Shown: positions 18,328 through 26,901 of the stretch, piece after piece
Layout of the letters: each line of letters begins with the position of its first letter
Position numbering within the stretch: position 1 is the first letter of the stretch
Source of the DNA: an uncultured Muribaculaceae bacterium
Lineage (GTDB): Bacteria > Bacteroidota > Bacteroidia > Bacteroidales > Muribaculaceae
Assembly: GCA_947176745.1 (NCBI GenBank)
Contig: CAMWRV010000004.1
Location: 17,888 to 81,887 of the forward strand
Direction of reading: 5' to 3'
Length of the DNA stretch: 64,000 nt
The notes under the pieces: generated by a model
Told to the model about the DNA's origin: nothing
Database searches by the model: none
The model's input: only the letters and a program-made list of their open reading frames with translations
Program-made: the position numbers and the translations under genes

Positions 18328-18801
18328 TTACTCGTATTTTGTTTTATCTTCAGCAACTGAACTGTCAGTGTTTCCGGCTCTCTTGCTGCATTCCTGACAG
18401 TAGCCCTTGTAGAACACGTCGGCTGATTCAAGCGTGCAGCCTTCGGGCAACCGGATTTCTCCGAGGTTCATCTCCACATCCATGATCTTGCCGCAGCAGA
18501 CGCACCGGAAGTGGGCGTGGGGCGCGAAAGCCGACAGGTCGTATCTTGCCAGGCCTGTCTCGATCTCGACCACACGTGCCAGACGGTTCTCGGTCAGCGA
18601 GTGGAGAGTGTTGTAGACAGTTGTTCTCGACAGAGAGGGCATAGAAGGTTTCAGCACATTGTAGATTTCCTCGGCCGATGGGTGTGTTCTCGCATTGCCG
18701 ATGTGCGACAGGATGGCGATCCGCTGCACCGACGGCCTCATGCCCGCCTTGTGCATCATCAGAGTGATCTCCGCATCCGATATGGTCGGTTTTGTCTTCA
18801 T
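18328..18801 (-). CDS. perR: Fur-family repressor, PerR-like
   Basis: A winged-helix DNA-binding domain ([14 protein letters not shown]...[14 protein letters not shown]) is followed by a dimerization/metal domain ([12 protein letters not shown]) and a C-terminal CQEC structural zinc pair. The adjacent rubrerythrin argues for PerR (peroxide sensing) rather than Fur or Zur. The 157-residue length is normal; the tail after CQEC is a little long and polar. It is the first gene of the perR-rbr operon, with a consensus promoter directly upstream, so self-control is likely. Confidence 0.88.
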   Translation of the reverse strand: MKTKPTISDAEITLMMHKAGMRPSVQRIAILSHIGNARTHPSAEEIYNVLKPSMPSLSRTTVYNTLHSLTENRLARVVEIETGLARYDLSAFAPHAHFRCVCCGKIMDVEMNLGEIRLPEGCTLESADVFYKGYCQECSKRAGNTDSSVAEDKTKYE

Positions 18802-18821
18802 CAGTTTTGCTTTAACGATTA

Positions 18822-18829
18822 CAAAGTTA
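18822..18829 (-). promoter_or_regulatory. -7 element of the perR-rbr promoter
   Basis: The minus strand reads TAACTTTG, with TTTA about 19 bases upstream. The overlapping stretch ATTATTTATAAC is AT-rich and PerR-box-like, a possible operator; the match is only partial. Confidence 0.5.
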
Positions 18830-18910
18830 TAAATAATTCCAATATTGTTAAAGTGTTTAACATTCTTTAACCGCGAGTTTCTCTTTTTTTAACCTTGCGG
18901 ACATTATAAA

Positions 18911-18951
18911 GGGGCGGTTATTCTGAGCTTAATACCCTGAATAACCGCCCC
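18911..18951 (-). terminator. Terminator of the 20712-18986 operon
   Basis: GGGGCGGTTATTC (18911-18923) pairs perfectly with GAATAACCGCCCC (18939-18951). On the minus strand it is followed by TTTATAAT. It lies 35 bases past the stop at 18986. Confidence 0.75.
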
Positions 18952-18985
18952 GTACAAGGTTGGTGCCAGAAGCCGAAAGGTTACG

Positions 18986-20233
18986 TCATTTGATTTTCAC
19001 GCATCTGATCGGGAGCGCGAAAGAGGAGTTCGCCATGCACTTTACCTCACTTAATGCACCGGCCTGACAACTTACCGAAAGTCGCGACACAAAGCGGTCG
19101 ACGAGTCCCATGGCTATGAGTTCCTCGAGAGTGTACTGCTGCATTCTCGGATCGTCAAGCACTCCGAGGTCATCGCGAATCACGACAGATGAATTCCAGC
19201 ACATATATCCCGGGAGGCCGACCACATGCTCTCCGGTATTATACAGCCTGTTCTGGCTTCCATGCGGAAACCATGAAACGCTTCCGTCAAAACTGTAGTA
19301 CGCGCCCGATTCATCTTCTTCAATCTCGATACGGTCGAGATAGCTGTCTCCCCATTCGTCGCCGGTGGGAATCTTGTATCCCGCAGGGCTCGGGTCAAGA
19401 TCGGTCTTTTCCTCTCCCCACAGGGTGAAGTCCATCTCTGACAGCCATCTTCCAGCAGGATTGCCGGAGAAGAATGTTGTGGGAGCCGCTATCGACTCCT
19501 CCAGAGTAGCGTATCTGTTCTCCGTTCTCCATTCGAGACCATATGCCGGATTCATGACGGTCCATTTGCGGGCCTCGTTGAATGCTTCTGCGCTGCCCCA
19601 CTCGTCTATGTATCCGCCGAAGATGGGCACCGGGCGTCCCCACTGGTAGTGCACCACTCCCCATGCTTTGTTGCCATCTTCCTTGGTGGCGCCGGTTGCG
19701 CCCATGAAGCGGTCGAGAATGAGGTCTCCCCCCTCCAGCTTCTTTTCTTCGGGAGCCGGGGTCATCCACAGAAGCCACACCCAGATTATCTTGCCCTCGC
19801 CATTGAACGCCGCGAGCACGGCGTTGCCGTAATTGCCGGTTGCCGAGAAGCTTACCTTTCCGTCGGCATAACTCACATCAGAGACAAGTTGTTGCTCTGT
19901 GTCGGCGGGATCGGATTTCTGGGCCCAGATCCAGTCAACCTTTTCCACACCCTCGATATTCTTGCCGCTCGGGAGTTTCGTATAGAATTCATAGTTGCCG
20001 GCGCGGGAAACGATATATGTGTTAGCCGGATCGGTGAATGTGACGGTCTCGTTTCCGCCCGGCTCGTAAGAATCGGGACTGAAAGAAATCCGGTCTACGT
20101 CGGAGTGGTTGTAAGTCTGAGTCGAACCGTTCTTGAAGTGTACGGTAAATGACTGTGCGCAAAGCGAGAGGGCTACTGAAGCAAGCGCGAAAGCCGATAC
20201 GAGAGATCGGTGGGCTGTAAATTTTTTCATCAT
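18986..20233 (-). CDS. Secreted FISUMP-like domain protein
   Basis: A signal peptide (ALASVALSLCAQ) is followed by a short motif FTVHFKNGSTQTYNHSDVDRISF. An Ig-like segment comes next, then a long domain with DLILDRFMGATGA, YQWGRPVPIF, SPAGYKIPTGDEW and the closing SSFALPIRCVKIK. These landmarks match the Fibrobacter-type FISUMP domain found in many Bacteroidales surface proteins, usually ending FPVRCVK. No enzyme motif was seen. It shares the FKDGST-type N-terminal motif with the 160-residue protein upstream and overlaps it by 4 bases (ATGA), so the two are translationally coupled. The function is unknown; surface or fimbria-associated is plausible. Confidence 0.7.
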   Translation of the reverse strand: MMKKFTAHRSLVSAFALASVALSLCAQSFTVHFKNGSTQTYNHSDVDRISFSPDSYEPGGNETVTFTDPANTYIVSRAGNYEFYTKLPSGKNIEGVEKVDWIWAQKSDPADTEQQLVSDVSYADGKVSFSATGNYGNAVLAAFNGEGKIIWVWLLWMTPAPEEKKLEGGDLILDRFMGATGATKEDGNKAWGVVHYQWGRPVPIFGGYIDEWGSAEAFNEARKWTVMNPAYGLEWRTENRYATLEESIAAPTTFFSGNPAGRWLSEMDFTLWGEEKTDLDPSPAGYKIPTGDEWGDSYLDRIEIEEDESGAYYSFDGSVSWFPHGSQNRLYNTGEHVVGLPGYMCWNSSVVIRDDLGVLDDPRMQQYTLEELIAMGLVDRFVSRLSVSCQAGALSEVKCMANSSFALPIRCVKIK

Positions 20234-20712
20234 CTTATGATTTTGAATGATTGACCGTTAGTGATTGATATGATATAAGAGCCTTTGGCCAGACCCGAGA
20301 GGTCGAGCCATGCCGAACCCTCAGAGTCGGCTGCGGTTGTGGCGATTGCCTTTCCGTCAATGGAATAAAGGATTACAGACGAGCCGGGATCAAGACCGCT
20401 CACCCCGGCATTGTCTCTGTCGCGATAGGTCAGACGGATCTCGTCTTTGGCAAGGACTGGCGCCGTGCCGCCCGGATCGCCGATCACGAATGTCTCGACG
20501 GAATCCGAATCGTATTCGGCCTCGACACTGCCGGCTCTGATTATCATCTTGGGTGACTGAAGGCTCACCACGGGTCTGTCTTCGAGATCGAAACTCGTTG
20601 TCGTTCCGTCGCGGAAACTGACAATGAGGTATTCGGCCGAAGTCCCCTGCGAGAGCAGCAGAGCGGTCGCCACCGACGCAATACCTCTGCAAATTCTGAA
20701 AACATGTGGCAT
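20230..20712 (-). CDS. Small secreted protein with T9SS-type C-terminal domain
   Basis: The 160-residue protein consists of a signal peptide (ATALLLSQGTSA), a short N-terminal module (YLIVSFRDGTTTSFDLEDRPVVSL) and a C-terminus GLAKGSYIISITNGQSFKIIR that fits a type A sorting domain. There is almost nothing in between, so it is a minimal T9SS substrate. It overlaps the FISUMP protein gene by 4 bases and precedes it in one operon. The N-terminal motif is shared with that protein. No function is recognised. Confidence 0.7.
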   Translation of the reverse strand: MPHVFRICRGIASVATALLLSQGTSAEYLIVSFRDGTTTSFDLEDRPVVSLQSPKMIIRAGSVEAEYDSDSVETFVIGDPGGTAPVLAKDEIRLTYRDRDNAGVSGLDPGSSVILYSIDGKAIATTAADSEGSAWLDLSGLAKGSYIISITNGQSFKIIR

Positions 20713-20857
20713 ATGAAAAGGATTTGTTGGTTTATAGTTTCATTTGCAAAGTTGCGGGAATAATAAATCAAAAAAAATGACATAGTTCATTATTTTGCTG
20801 CACCCGGCACAACAAAAGGATGAAAAATGCATTTAAGAGATATAATACAATATACAG

Positions 20858-21439
20858 ATGTCGGTAAAAGTGGATTTGTCAGAAATACTTGCGATGCACG
20901 CTCCTCTTGATGTGGAATGCCTTGAGGCCATGCGCGGGTCGGTCGAACTGTTGCGTGTTCCGAAGCGTAAGGTTCTTTTGCGGCAGGGTGAGGTTTGCCG
21001 TCATTTCTTCTTCAACCGGTCGGGAATCACAAGGGTGGTTCATGACAACGACGGTCTCGAAGACACCATATGCTTCGGGACGGGAGGAGATGTGTTCACC
21101 TCTCTTCAGTCATATTATGAAGGCGCGCCGTCGATATTCTCTCTCACGGCTGTGACTGATTCCGAGGTCTGGATACTGTCGTATGAAGATATGGACCGGC
21201 TTTCCGGCCTGTATCCCTCGCTTGTGCTGTGGATGCGCAATCTTCTGCTCGGGCAGGTCAACGCGTTCGAACGGCGTTATCTCTTCTTTGGCAAGAACGA
21301 CGCCGAGACACGCTATATCAATTTCATCAACCAGCGCAACGGTCTTCTGCGCGATATCCCCGTCAAATATGTGGCGCAGTATCTGAAGATCGCTCCGGAA
21401 TATCTGTCGCGCATCCGCCGCCGCATCGCGGGCAAGTGA
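20858..21439 (+). CDS. Crp/Fnr-family transcription regulator
   Basis: A cyclic-nucleotide-binding-type beta-roll is present (VPKRKVLLRQGEVCRHFFFNRSGITRVV; FGTGGDVFTSLQSYYEGAPS). A long dimerization helix and a compact HTH follow (IPVKYVAQYLKIAPEYLSRIRRRIAGK). The 193-residue length is normal for the Bacteroidetes branch, which often does not bind cAMP. It is convergent with the CotH gene and has its own terminator. Two similar regulators occur at 47160 and 59340, also next to large T9SS genes. Confidence 0.88.
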   Translation: MSVKVDLSEILAMHAPLDVECLEAMRGSVELLRVPKRKVLLRQGEVCRHFFFNRSGITRVVHDNDGLEDTICFGTGGDVFTSLQSYYEGAPSIFSLTAVTDSEVWILSYEDMDRLSGLYPSLVLWMRNLLLGQVNAFERRYLFFGKNDAETRYINFINQRNGLLRDIPVKYVAQYLKIAPEYLSRIRRRIAGK

Positions 21440-21458
21440 CCGTTAATTTGAAAACAAG

Positions 21459-21507
21459 GAGAAGTCTCCCGAGGCCTGTGCGGCCGGCGGGAGACTTCTC
21501 TTATTTT
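21459..21507 (+). terminator. Terminator after the Crp-like gene
   Basis: GAGAAGTCTCCC (21459-21470) pairs perfectly with GGGAGACTTCTC (21489-21500), followed by TTATTTT. It lies between convergent genes, so it may serve both. Confidence 0.85.
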
Positions 21508-21524
21508 GCGATCTGTGCGCGGTG

Positions 21525-24500
21525 TTATCTGACCGTGAATTTCTCGGTTTTGCCGTCGACGACGCGTATGTAGACGCCCGGTGCTTCCGGTCTGCGGGTC
21601 TCGATGCCGTTCAGGTCGAAATATCTTGCGTCCGCATCATTGTGTGCGGGAATATCCTCGACCGCTGTCACGATGCCGCCGCCGGCGAAATTGAAAGTGA
21701 AGTCATATGGTTGCGATTCCGCTCCGTTCACTTTAACGGCCATTCGGATGCCGTCGGCATAATTGAGGTCGAGTCCCTGCTCAGGGGCATATAGCGTCAT
21801 GCCGTAGGGATAGACGTCAGCACTGTCGGCGGCGACAACAGCCTCGGGACGTCCTTCGGCATACGACACACGGTAATAAAGTTCGTCGAAACCGGGATGC
21901 TCCTCATAACCGTCAAACGGCGACCAGACGCGGATATTCCACGGCGAGCCTGTGTATATCTCTATTTCTCTGTTCGCGAAGTCGATCGAACCGAAAGAAA
22001 TGCCGAAATCACTGAAAGTCGGGCGAACCGTGACTTTCTGGCCGATTGTCGATTTAAGATAGGTCGTGGTGCCCTCCTTGTGTTCTTTCATTGTCAGGGT
22101 GACATTGTAGACGGCAGGCACGGGCGCGGTGAGGATGACGTCGCCGTTGTCGGCGAGAGTCACGGTGGCCTCCGGATTGTCGCCCCAGTGGTTGCGGGAG
22201 TCGAATGTGACCTCTGTCTTGTTGAGATTGAGGTTCTCGCGTGCGGTCAGTTCGGTCAGGTTGCCGAGTATGACGGAGCCTCCGGCCGAGTGAACGCTTT
22301 CGATTTCGGTGATGAAGCTGTCAGCCCAGATGTAATCGCGCGGAAGGGCGTCGATATATTTCTGGTCGAGCGCGGCGGCCGGAGTCGTGTCGCGCTCGGG
22401 TTCGGGCCATGAGCCGGCGGTGTAGTCTCCCCATTGCCCGCGCAGCCATGCGAGTTTGGCGTCAAGTTGCGAAAGGACCTGGTTCTTGCGGGTCTCGATA
22501 TCAGAGTTATCCTGCACTTCCCAGGCTTCCCATCCGTCGGTATACTGCGGCACACCGGCGTTCTTCCACCGTTCGCGGTCGGCCTTGGCAGCTTCGGCTA
22601 TGATGCCGCAATACTTGTCGATCTCCGACATGAGTCCGTCGGTCTGCGTAGACATGAACCACAGCCACGTCTCCTTGAGGCGGCTGTCGAATCCCGGAGT
22701 GTCTTTGAGGCAGCGTATCCATGTGTTGCCCATGGAGAGCGGTGATTCATAGAAGAAATTTGATGTTCCCCCTTCGAAAGCATGCCCGCAGTCCCACAGC
22801 GGAGAGAAGTGCCATTTCACGCCCTCGCCTCGGTCGCGGAAGAGATAGGTCGAGCCGTGATATGCCTCGTAATGGCTGATGATCTCCTCGACCATGTAGT
22901 AGCGCACGGCGTCGTCGATATCGAGATAGCTCCAGAGTTCAGGATTGTGGTCGCCGACCAGAGTGTTCATCCTGTCGAACTGCGAGCCTACGAATTCAAG
23001 CTGCGGAGCGGAATACTCCTCGGGAGTATCGGGGGTGAGGTAGACAGGGAAGTTATGGCCGTCGTGCCACACCGCGTTTCCTCCGGTCGCTGACCATACG
23101 GAATCGTCGGCATAATTGTCGAATTCCACAATATATCCTCCCGTAACGGTGGCCATGTCATCGGCGTTGTCATCAAGTTCCTCGATGTCGATGCGGTCGC
23201 TGTCGATACGTATCGATTCTGTCAGGAAGTAGAGTCCGCGGTAATTGCCGTTGATCACAACCTCTACCGGCTGCTGCGACGGAGTCCACGGGAGACCTGC
23301 GCGACGTCCCAGATTGAAGCCGATGAAATTGCGGAGGTAGCCGGCATTGTCGTCGGCATGGGCGAGAATGGCGAAATGCTTGTTGTTGGAGAGTCCGAGC
23401 ATTCTCGCTTTCTTGTCGAGTTTGAGCTTGAACGGCTTCTTTACAAATCCGCGTAGAGTCCAGTTCCCGCGTCCCTTGATCGCAAGCGGAAGGGGATTCT
23501 CGGCAGAACCGAGATTTTCAGCACCCTCCATCCAGTCGACTCCGTTCATGTCGAGCCAGTACTCGGCATTATAGAAATAATTTTTATGACGGAGGTTGGG
23601 GTCGATTATCTCATTGTCGAGTGTGGTTTTCGGATCATTCTCCCCTCCGGTGTACACATTTATATACAGCACCGGCAGTGTGCCGGAGAGTCCGGTCACG
23701 GTGACCTGGGGAAGATCGCCCGTATAGCCTTGCGGAAGGAAGTAGACGACAGGGCAGTCGTACTTGTTATAAGGATTGTATCTGAACCTTATGGTGAAAT
23801 CTCCCCACCCCTTGTTGATGAAATTGTTGTCCATGCCCTGGAATTCGGTGTTGACCGCGCATGGAAGTTCGTCGGGAAGGGGGCCGCTTATTCCGTAATT
23901 GACCGACCATTCATTGTCGGTGGTGCTGATCTTGAACCAGTTTCCGACATTGCCGAGCTGGCTGCTGTTGAGATCCGCGCTATATTCGTTGCCGTTTCTC
24001 GAAAATTGTACGGCAGGATTGCCGTCGCCGCCTATACGCAGCCAGAAGTCGGGCCAGTCGCTCACGTTGTCCCAGTTTTCTTCGCCGGAGTCACCGGATT
24101 CGGATTTTATGTACATATAGAGCAGAGGAGAATCGGCGTCGGAGAAGTCGACGGTCATGCTGTATGTTCCCTTGTCGGGGAGCACCCAGCCGCTCCGGCG
24201 GTCATCGTTGCCGGCAGAAGAGAGATACATCGAGTACGGTCCGCTGTTTCCGGTCACTGCGAGATCGTCGCCGCCTGCAGAGCGGCTTGAATAGAAGTAG
24301 TCGGATGGGTTGACCGGATTGATTCCGGTGCGGGTGATGAATCCGAACGAGGCCTGGTTCCAGTTGTCGGAATGGTTGAAGCTGACATTGCGGAAATAGA
24401 ACCTGTCGCCGTCGCGTTCGCCCGTGACACAGGTATTGGAGTCCCAGACTCCGCCGGGCAGGTGGCCGACCAGATAAAGGTCAGACGGTACCTCTGCCGC

Positions 24501-24566
24501 CGCTGCGCAAAGGCACGGCGTCAGTGCCGCCGCCCACACAAGGGCGGCACAATACAAATGTTTCAT
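21525..24566 (-). CDS. CotH-kinase-family protein with T9SS sorting domain
   Basis: A signal peptide (AALTPCLCAAAA) is followed by a SusE/SusF-like N-terminal module (LYLVGHLPGGVWDS...). The central CotH kinase domain is recognisable by GRGNWT...KKPFKLKLDKK, FAILAHADD, LRNFIGFNLGRRAG, YRGLYFLTESIRID and a later SPLWDCGHAFEG (catalytic Asp region). The protein kinase fold of CotH phosphorylates spore-coat proteins in Bacillus; the bacterial relatives in Bacteroidetes have unknown substrates. Ig-like repeats follow, and the protein ends APGVYIRVVDGKTEKFTVR, a type A T9SS sorting domain. It is 1013 residues long. The protein should therefore act outside the cell or on the surface. Confidence 0.88.
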   Translation of the reverse strand: MKHLYCAALVWAAALTPCLCAAAAEVPSDLYLVGHLPGGVWDSNTCVTGERDGDRFYFRNVSFNHSDNWNQASFGFITRTGINPVNPSDYFYSSRSAGGDDLAVTGNSGPYSMYLSSAGNDDRRSGWVLPDKGTYSMTVDFSDADSPLLYMYIKSESGDSGEENWDNVSDWPDFWLRIGGDGNPAVQFSRNGNEYSADLNSSQLGNVGNWFKISTTDNEWSVNYGISGPLPDELPCAVNTEFQGMDNNFINKGWGDFTIRFRYNPYNKYDCPVVYFLPQGYTGDLPQVTVTGLSGTLPVLYINVYTGGENDPKTTLDNEIIDPNLRHKNYFYNAEYWLDMNGVDWMEGAENLGSAENPLPLAIKGRGNWTLRGFVKKPFKLKLDKKARMLGLSNNKHFAILAHADDNAGYLRNFIGFNLGRRAGLPWTPSQQPVEVVINGNYRGLYFLTESIRIDSDRIDIEELDDNADDMATVTGGYIVEFDNYADDSVWSATGGNAVWHDGHNFPVYLTPDTPEEYSAPQLEFVGSQFDRMNTLVGDHNPELWSYLDIDDAVRYYMVEEIISHYEAYHGSTYLFRDRGEGVKWHFSPLWDCGHAFEGGTSNFFYESPLSMGNTWIRCLKDTPGFDSRLKETWLWFMSTQTDGLMSEIDKYCGIIAEAAKADRERWKNAGVPQYTDGWEAWEVQDNSDIETRKNQVLSQLDAKLAWLRGQWGDYTAGSWPEPERDTTPAAALDQKYIDALPRDYIWADSFITEIESVHSAGGSVILGNLTELTARENLNLNKTEVTFDSRNHWGDNPEATVTLADNGDVILTAPVPAVYNVTLTMKEHKEGTTTYLKSTIGQKVTVRPTFSDFGISFGSIDFANREIEIYTGSPWNIRVWSPFDGYEEHPGFDELYYRVSYAEGRPEAVVAADSADVYPYGMTLYAPEQGLDLNYADGIRMAVKVNGAESQPYDFTFNFAGGGIVTAVEDIPAHNDADARYFDLNGIETRRPEAPGVYIRVVDGKTEKFTVR

Positions 24567-24622
24567 GTTTTTATAATTTTGTTTTGTTGAGTGATCCGCG
24601 AACTCTTTCGCCGGATCATCTG

Positions 24623-24630
24623 CAAAGTTA
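24623..24630 (-). promoter_or_regulatory. -7 element of the CotH gene promoter
   Basis: The minus strand reads TAACTTTG, 57 bases upstream of the ATG. The -33 position is only a weak TCTG. Confidence 0.45.
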
Positions 24631-24785
24631 GTAAAAACTCCGGACTTTCAGACCCCTGCATTAACATTTTTTGTGGGATGGGGTCTAAGAAAAAAAGTGC
24701 CGGATGAGAGGGATTGGAGAAGGATGAACCGGAGTCTTCGGATGAAGAGTTTGTGTCTGTGGGGTGAACGTCAGGTGTTAATTTG

Positions 24786-24816
24786 TTTGTAGTTATGATA
24801 AAATTTCGTAATTTTG
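24786..24816 (+). promoter_or_regulatory. Promoter of the PUL regulator
   Basis: TTTG (24786-24789), exactly 19 bases, then TAATTTTG (24809-24816) is a full match to the Bacteroidetes consensus. Transcription would begin downstream of the ORF-track start at 24783, which is why the start is placed at 24927. Confidence 0.7.
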
Positions 24817-24926
24817 TGATATGGTGCGAGAGTGACGCCATTTTATCGGTTTTCCAGACTTATGAGCAGAGCTTTTGTACGACTTTAGATCTCAGCCCGA
24901 CGCTTTTACCAACAGACATTTATTCC

Positions 24927-26675
24927 ATGACAAGACTCCTGACATCCATAAGAAATATCGGATTTTTTCTCCTCCTGTCCGTAGCGTGCCTCTCTTTCCC
25001 TCAGAAGAGCAAGGCCGCAGCTTCAGGTCATACGATCTCTCCCGAGATCAGACAACTTCTTTCCGCCCTCGACTCGCTTCTGGTCAATACTCCTGATTTT
25101 ATACGTGAGAAGGAGGCCCGTCTATCCAGATTGCGTGCCGACTATAACAAGGCTGCCGACATCGAGCGCCGCTATTGGGCTGCCGCCTCTCTCTACGACG
25201 AGTATTGCGCCTACGACTCCGATTCGGCCATGGCGTATGTGGACCGCGCGCAGAGATATGCCTCAATGCTCGGACGGCAGGATCTGGTGAACGAGATGGA
25301 GCTGAACCGTTCATATATATATTCGGCCACCGGCCTGCTCGACGAGGCTAACGAAAGTCTGCGCCGCATAGATCCCGACTCGCTGCCGCCGACACTCGCC
25401 CTCAAATATTGCGACAGGATGCTCTTTCTCTCCACCCACCGCGACCAGTATATGGGCATCGAGCGCGAGACGGAGATGTATTCCAAGATGGTCGACAGCC
25501 TGCTTCAGGCAACTGCGCGCCATATACGTCCCGACAATCCCAACTACTGCTGGCTCACCGGATGGAGCCATCTCAACACCAAGGAGAACGCCCGGAAGGC
25601 TATTCCCGTCGTGTCGCGGATCGTTGACTCCACAGACTATGACACACGCGGAAACGCCATGGATGCCTGGGTGCTTTCGAAACTTTACGAGCGAGTGGGC
25701 GACGAAGAGAACCGGCTCAAGTATCTCGTGCTGTCGGCAATGGCCGACGTCAGGGCGTCGAACAAGGAGATTGCCTCGCTTGAGGAGATATCAGCCATTC
25801 TCCTCAAACTCGGAGATCTGGAGCACGCCAATTCCTATATCAACTACTGCATAGCATACGCCAACGACTACAAGAGCCGCGTGCGGCTCGGCCAGCTCGC
25901 CCGGATACAGGAGCAGACCCTCTCGGCCATACATGAGCGGCTGGAGCACCAGGCGGCCATGAACAGGCTCTATCTCGCCGTGCTGGCAATTTTTCTCGCC
26001 GTTCTTGCAGGAGCCGTGTTCTGGATAACGCGCCAGAACCGGGCTTTGCGAAATTCACGCGCCACACTCAATGACGCCAACCTTGAGCTGAGCGACCGAG
26101 TCAACGAACTCCAGTCGATACGCGAGGAACTCGATGTGGCCAACTCCAAACTTGCCGAGATGTACGAGTCCGTCCGCGCCGATGCACGCGAGCTGTCGGA
26201 AAGCAACGAGACCAAAGAGGAATACATAGCCAATGTCTTCTCGATCCTGAGCGGATATATCACCCGTCAGGAGGATTTCCGCTCGAAACTGCTGCGCATG
26301 CTCAAGGAGCGGAAGTTCGACGACGCGCTCCGCACTGTCAGATCGCCCGAGCTGTCGGCCGAGGACATAAAGGAGTTCTGCGCGAACTTCGACAATGTCT
26401 TCCTCCGCATCTACCCCGACTTCGTCGAGGATTTCAACACTCTTCTCCGCCCTGAAGAGAAAATAGAGCCTCGCACGCCCGGACGCCTCACCTCCGACCT
26501 TCGCGTCTACGCGCTCGTGCGGCTCGGAGTGACCGACAGCGTCGGAATCGCCAAGTTCCTGCACTGCTCGGTCCAGACCGTCTACAACATCCGTCAGCGC
26601 ACCCGCAACAAGGCCGCCGTGCCCCGCGAGGAATTCGCCGCAAGGGTGCGCGCGCTCGGACGCCCCTCGTTCTGA
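24927..26675 (+). CDS. DUF6377-like TPR/membrane/HTH regulator of the glucan locus
   Basis: The start at ATG 24927 gives a 582-residue protein with a signal peptide (FFLLLSVACLSFPQKSKA). A helical TPR-like periplasmic region follows (about 40-340), then a membrane segment (LYLAVLAIFLAVLAGAVFWI, about 350-370), a coiled coil and a C-terminal domain ending in an HTH (LVRLGVTDSVGIAKFLHCSVQTVYNIRQRTRNK). The layout matches DUF6377 proteins, which often sit beside SusC/SusD pairs. By position it probably senses an oligosaccharide in the periplasm and controls the operon starting at 26902 (inference). A strong hairpin separates it from that operon. Confidence 0.82.
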   Translation: MTRLLTSIRNIGFFLLLSVACLSFPQKSKAAASGHTISPEIRQLLSALDSLLVNTPDFIREKEARLSRLRADYNKAADIERRYWAAASLYDEYCAYDSDSAMAYVDRAQRYASMLGRQDLVNEMELNRSYIYSATGLLDEANESLRRIDPDSLPPTLALKYCDRMLFLSTHRDQYMGIERETEMYSKMVDSLLQATARHIRPDNPNYCWLTGWSHLNTKENARKAIPVVSRIVDSTDYDTRGNAMDAWVLSKLYERVGDEENRLKYLVLSAMADVRASNKEIASLEEISAILLKLGDLEHANSYINYCIAYANDYKSRVRLGQLARIQEQTLSAIHERLEHQAAMNRLYLAVLAIFLAVLAGAVFWITRQNRALRNSRATLNDANLELSDRVNELQSIREELDVANSKLAEMYESVRADARELSESNETKEEYIANVFSILSGYITRQEDFRSKLLRMLKERKFDDALRTVRSPELSAEDIKEFCANFDNVFLRIYPDFVEDFNTLLRPEEKIEPRTPGRLTSDLRVYALVRLGVTDSVGIAKFLHCSVQTVYNIRQRTRNKAAVPREEFAARVRALGRPSF

Positions 26676-26704
26676 CATGTCTCTTACATCCCCAAAAGGG
26701 ACGC

Positions 26705-26741
26705 AAAAAACGCTTCCGCAACTTAATTGGAAGCGTTTTTT
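26705..26741 (+). terminator. Terminator after the PUL regulator
   Basis: AAAAAACGCTTCC (26705-26717) pairs perfectly with GGAAGCGTTTTTT (26729-26741). It uncouples the regulator from the susC operon. Confidence 0.9.
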
Positions 26742-26857
26742 ATCTTACCTATTTACAATTATTAACTATATCTATACCACTGAAAATCAAACAATAGACG
26801 AAAAACTAAATTTACCTTTCCCCTTTACCTGCTAAAAAATCTTTAAACAGATACAGC

Positions 26858-26865
26858 TATCTTTG
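26858..26865 (+). promoter_or_regulatory. -7 element of the susC operon promoter
   Basis: TATCTTTG, followed by C, matches the -7 consensus 37 bases before the ATG at 26902. The -33 region is A-rich with no TTTG, as expected for a promoter that needs an activator. The ORF-track TTG start (26863) lies inside this box. Confidence 0.55.
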
Positions 26866-26901
26866 CAACCAGAAAAACTTAACAATCTAACATCATGTTC
26901 A

